Shown here in pieces: positions 4,614 through 5,099 of a DNA stretch of 5,099 bases; the stretch's first letter is position 1, and each line of letters starts with the position of its first letter. The notes below the pieces were generated by a model, which ran no database searches, was not told the origin of the DNA, and saw nothing but the letters and a program-made list of their open reading frames with translations. The stretch spans positions 1 through 5,099 of the forward strand of contig CAIJMB010000067.1 in assembly GCA_903821715.1 (NCBI GenBank), in the 5' to 3' direction. Made by a program: the position numbers and the translations under genes. Source of the DNA: an uncultured Flavobacteriales bacterium. GTDB lineage: Bacteria; Bacteroidota; Bacteroidia; Flavobacteriales; Schleiferiaceae.

Positions 4614-5099
4614 ATGGCCTCCGACCGTATCGTTAGCCTGCTCGGCGATCAAGCCGACTACTTGCTCAAGCACACGTGCACCAAAGTCCGCAAAGAAGAC
4701 CTGCACCTGCCCTCGCCCCAGTTTGTCGACGACTACTTCATCTCGAGCAACCGCAACAATCCCACCCTTCGCGCCCTTCAGTCGCTCTACGGAACCGGTC
4801 GCTTGGGCAACTCAGGCTACCTCAGCATCCTACCGGTAGACCAAGGCGTCGAGCACAGCGCCGGAGCCAGCTTCGCCCCCAACCCGATCTACTTTGATCC
4901 CGAGAACATTATTAAACTCGCCATCGAAGCCGACTGCAACGCCGTAGCCTCAACCTTTGGCGGCCTCGCGATGCTGAGCCGCAAGTACGCCCACAAGATT
5001 CCGTTTATGGTTAAAATCAACCACAACGAGTTCTTGTCGATGCCCAACCAGTACGACCAAACGATGTACGGAAGCGTGGAAGACGCTTGGAACATGGGC
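4614..5099 (+). CDS. fbaB: Class I fructose-bisphosphate aldolase, FbaB/DhnA type (3' end missing)
   Basis: An open frame of 162 codons runs from ATG 4614 off the right edge. The protein begins MASDRIVSLLGDQADYLLKH and continues with a strongly conserved block, LSILPVDQGVEHSAGASF (70-87), then NPIYFDPENI, EADCNAVAST and PFMVKINHNE (130-139). From memory these blocks align closely with Escherichia coli FbaB, which is about 350 residues, so a little under half is present. The enzyme cleaves fructose 1,6-bisphosphate to dihydroxyacetone phosphate and glyceraldehyde 3-phosphate, or runs in reverse in gluconeogenesis, through a lysine Schiff base. In archaeal-type class I aldolases the Asp of the DxGxEH motif (Asp76 here) is at the active site; the Schiff-base lysine should lie beyond the window. 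It appears to have its own promoter rather than being in the rpe-tamL operon. Confidence 0.93.
   Translation, partial: MASDRIVSLLGDQADYLLKHTCTKVRKEDLHLPSPQFVDDYFISSNRNNPTLRALQSLYGTGRLGNSGYLSILPVDQGVEHSAGASFAPNPIYFDPENIIKLAIEADCNAVASTFGGLAMLSRKYAHKIPFMVKINHNEFLSMPNQYDQTMYGSVEDAWNMG

Overview
This window looks like a chromosomal piece of a GC-rich member of the Bacteroidota, probably flavobacteria-like. The evidence is a PorT-type protein (a type IX secretion component found only in this phylum), a lipoprotein-type TamA homologue (TamL), promoter boxes of the Bacteroidota form TAnnTTTG, and A/T-rich leaders without convincing Shine-Dalgarno sequences. No name below phylum or class level can be supported from the window alone.

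Layout. Positions 1-588 hold the 3' part of porT on the + strand; its start lies left of the window. A 353-base gene-free spacer (589-941) separates it from a convergent TrmH/SpoU-type RNA 2'-O-methyltransferase gene on the - strand (942-1658). A 33-base divergent promoter region (1659-1691), built almost entirely from one dyad, drives that gene leftward and rpe (ribulose-phosphate 3-epimerase, 1692-2333) rightward. rpe overlaps by 11 bases the start of a 729-residue Omp85/TamL-type outer-membrane assembly lipoprotein (2323-4512). After a 101-base gap carrying a TAGGTTTG box, the first 162 codons of a class I fructose-bisphosphate aldolase (fbaB/DhnA type, start 4614) run off the right edge.

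Two functions are mixed here. porT and tamL both encode outer-membrane beta-barrel proteins tied to secretion or outer-membrane assembly. rpe and fbaB are sugar-phosphate enzymes of the pentose phosphate pathway and glycolysis/gluconeogenesis. The methyltransferase modifies RNA. The overlap makes rpe and tamL a likely operon; nothing visible links the others functionally.

The most unusual part is the 589-941 spacer. It carries a perfect 22-base element placed just after the stop codon of each convergent gene, in the sense orientation of each. It also has an AT-rich island with a perfect DnaA-box 9-mer, a 12-base palindrome, two mutually exclusive GC-rich hairpins, and a degenerate 7-base array that grades into a 17-base tandem repeat. 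The genes belong to known families. I see no clearly new multi-gene system; the repeat-rich spacer and the divergent dyad are the best candidates for something undescribed.
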